A DNA stretch of 64,000 nt from CAVQND01 sp049518415 (GTDB lineage Bacteria > Verrucomicrobiota > Verrucomicrobiia > Limisphaerales > UBA8199). Shown piece by piece: positions 63,923 to 64,000 of the stretch. Below the pieces are notes generated by a model that saw only the letters and a program-made list of their open reading frames with translations, made no database searches and was not told the DNA's origin. The number at the start of each line of letters is the position of its first letter. Position 1 is the stretch's first letter. The stretch is from the NCBI GenBank assembly GCA_049518415.1, contig JBEKRX010000037.1, forward strand, positions 4,005-68,004, read 5' to 3'. A program made the translations under genes and the position numbers.

Positions 63923-64000
63923 TCACGCGGCCATCGCAAGCGTGGGCTGATCGTTGAGTTTTGCGACCAATTCCTGGAGGTCAGCGCGTGTGAACTTCCA
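63923..64000 (-). CDS. C-terminal end of a gene running in from the right, possible transposase
   Basis: 25 codons before TGA at 63923: FTRADLQELVAKLNDQPTLA then MAA. Basic-hydrophobic pattern resembles transposase C-termini, but there is too little sequence for a family. Confidence 0.3.
   Translation of the reverse strand, partial: WKFTRADLQELVAKLNDQPTLAMAA

Overview
The window looks like a chromosomal segment of a high-GC Verrucomicrobiota bacterium (Pedosphaera/Limisphaera-like; inferred from gene content, not tested). Pointers are Tat- and Sec-exported glycoside hydrolases, prepilin-like H-X9-DG proteins, a DUF1844/Lon-substrate-binding pair, LexA-controlled polymerases and many short dispersed palindromic or minisatellite repeats, some of which run in frame through genes. 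The standard code applies: TGA is a normal stop in several tightly overlapping gene pairs.

Left part (1-8.4 kb): a minus-strand operon of GH28 pectinase, phosphomannose-isomerase-type cupin, mannitol-dehydrogenase-type sugar dehydrogenase and a RuBisCO-like protein cut by the window edge. A GH38-like Tat protein and the first of three Tat-exported L-fucose/arabinose-isomerase-like proteins follow. From 8.4 to 20 kb are a hydrolase remnant, a CopA-type Cu ATPase with repeat-derived insertions, an ECF sigma operon with an LTxxQ (Spy/CpxP-like) protein, recF, the DUF1844/LON pair, trigger factor and an NtrC-type regulator. From 20.0 to 26.1 kb, a 6.1 kb block (HU, prepilin-like protein, GH28, VOC protein, a possible GH, GIY-YIG protein) is bounded by an intact tRNA-Val(GAC) and a 32-bp copy of that tRNA's 3' end, the geometry of an integrated element, but no integrase is visible.

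Middle (26-44 kb): sugar-related secreted proteins, a sodium:solute symporter, a Gfo/Idh/MocA dehydrogenase with two exported partners, then lexA, a single 1,524-codon reading frame joining a complete catalytic DinB to a DnaE-type polymerase III alpha subunit, and a hemerythrin gene, all in one orientation. The DinB-DnaE linker is made of intergenic-type palindromes.

Right part (44-59 kb): a minus-strand group with a GH99/WbsX-like protein, a GH10 xylanase and two neighbouring paralogues that I interpret as new selenoproteins. In both, the frame ends FEFG-TGA and continues in the same frame through G-x-x-C-S-x-S-W-R-x-P into a large second half (membrane domain in one, discoidin/LamG domains in the other). 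In both, a 6-bp stem with a 5-nt loop begins 14 nt after the TGA; two stem pairs differ between the copies and both stay paired. This is the most unusual signal in the window. The last 4.5 kb hold a translationally coupled pair of unrecognised genes (one with near-identical TPRs) and the end of a possible transposase.
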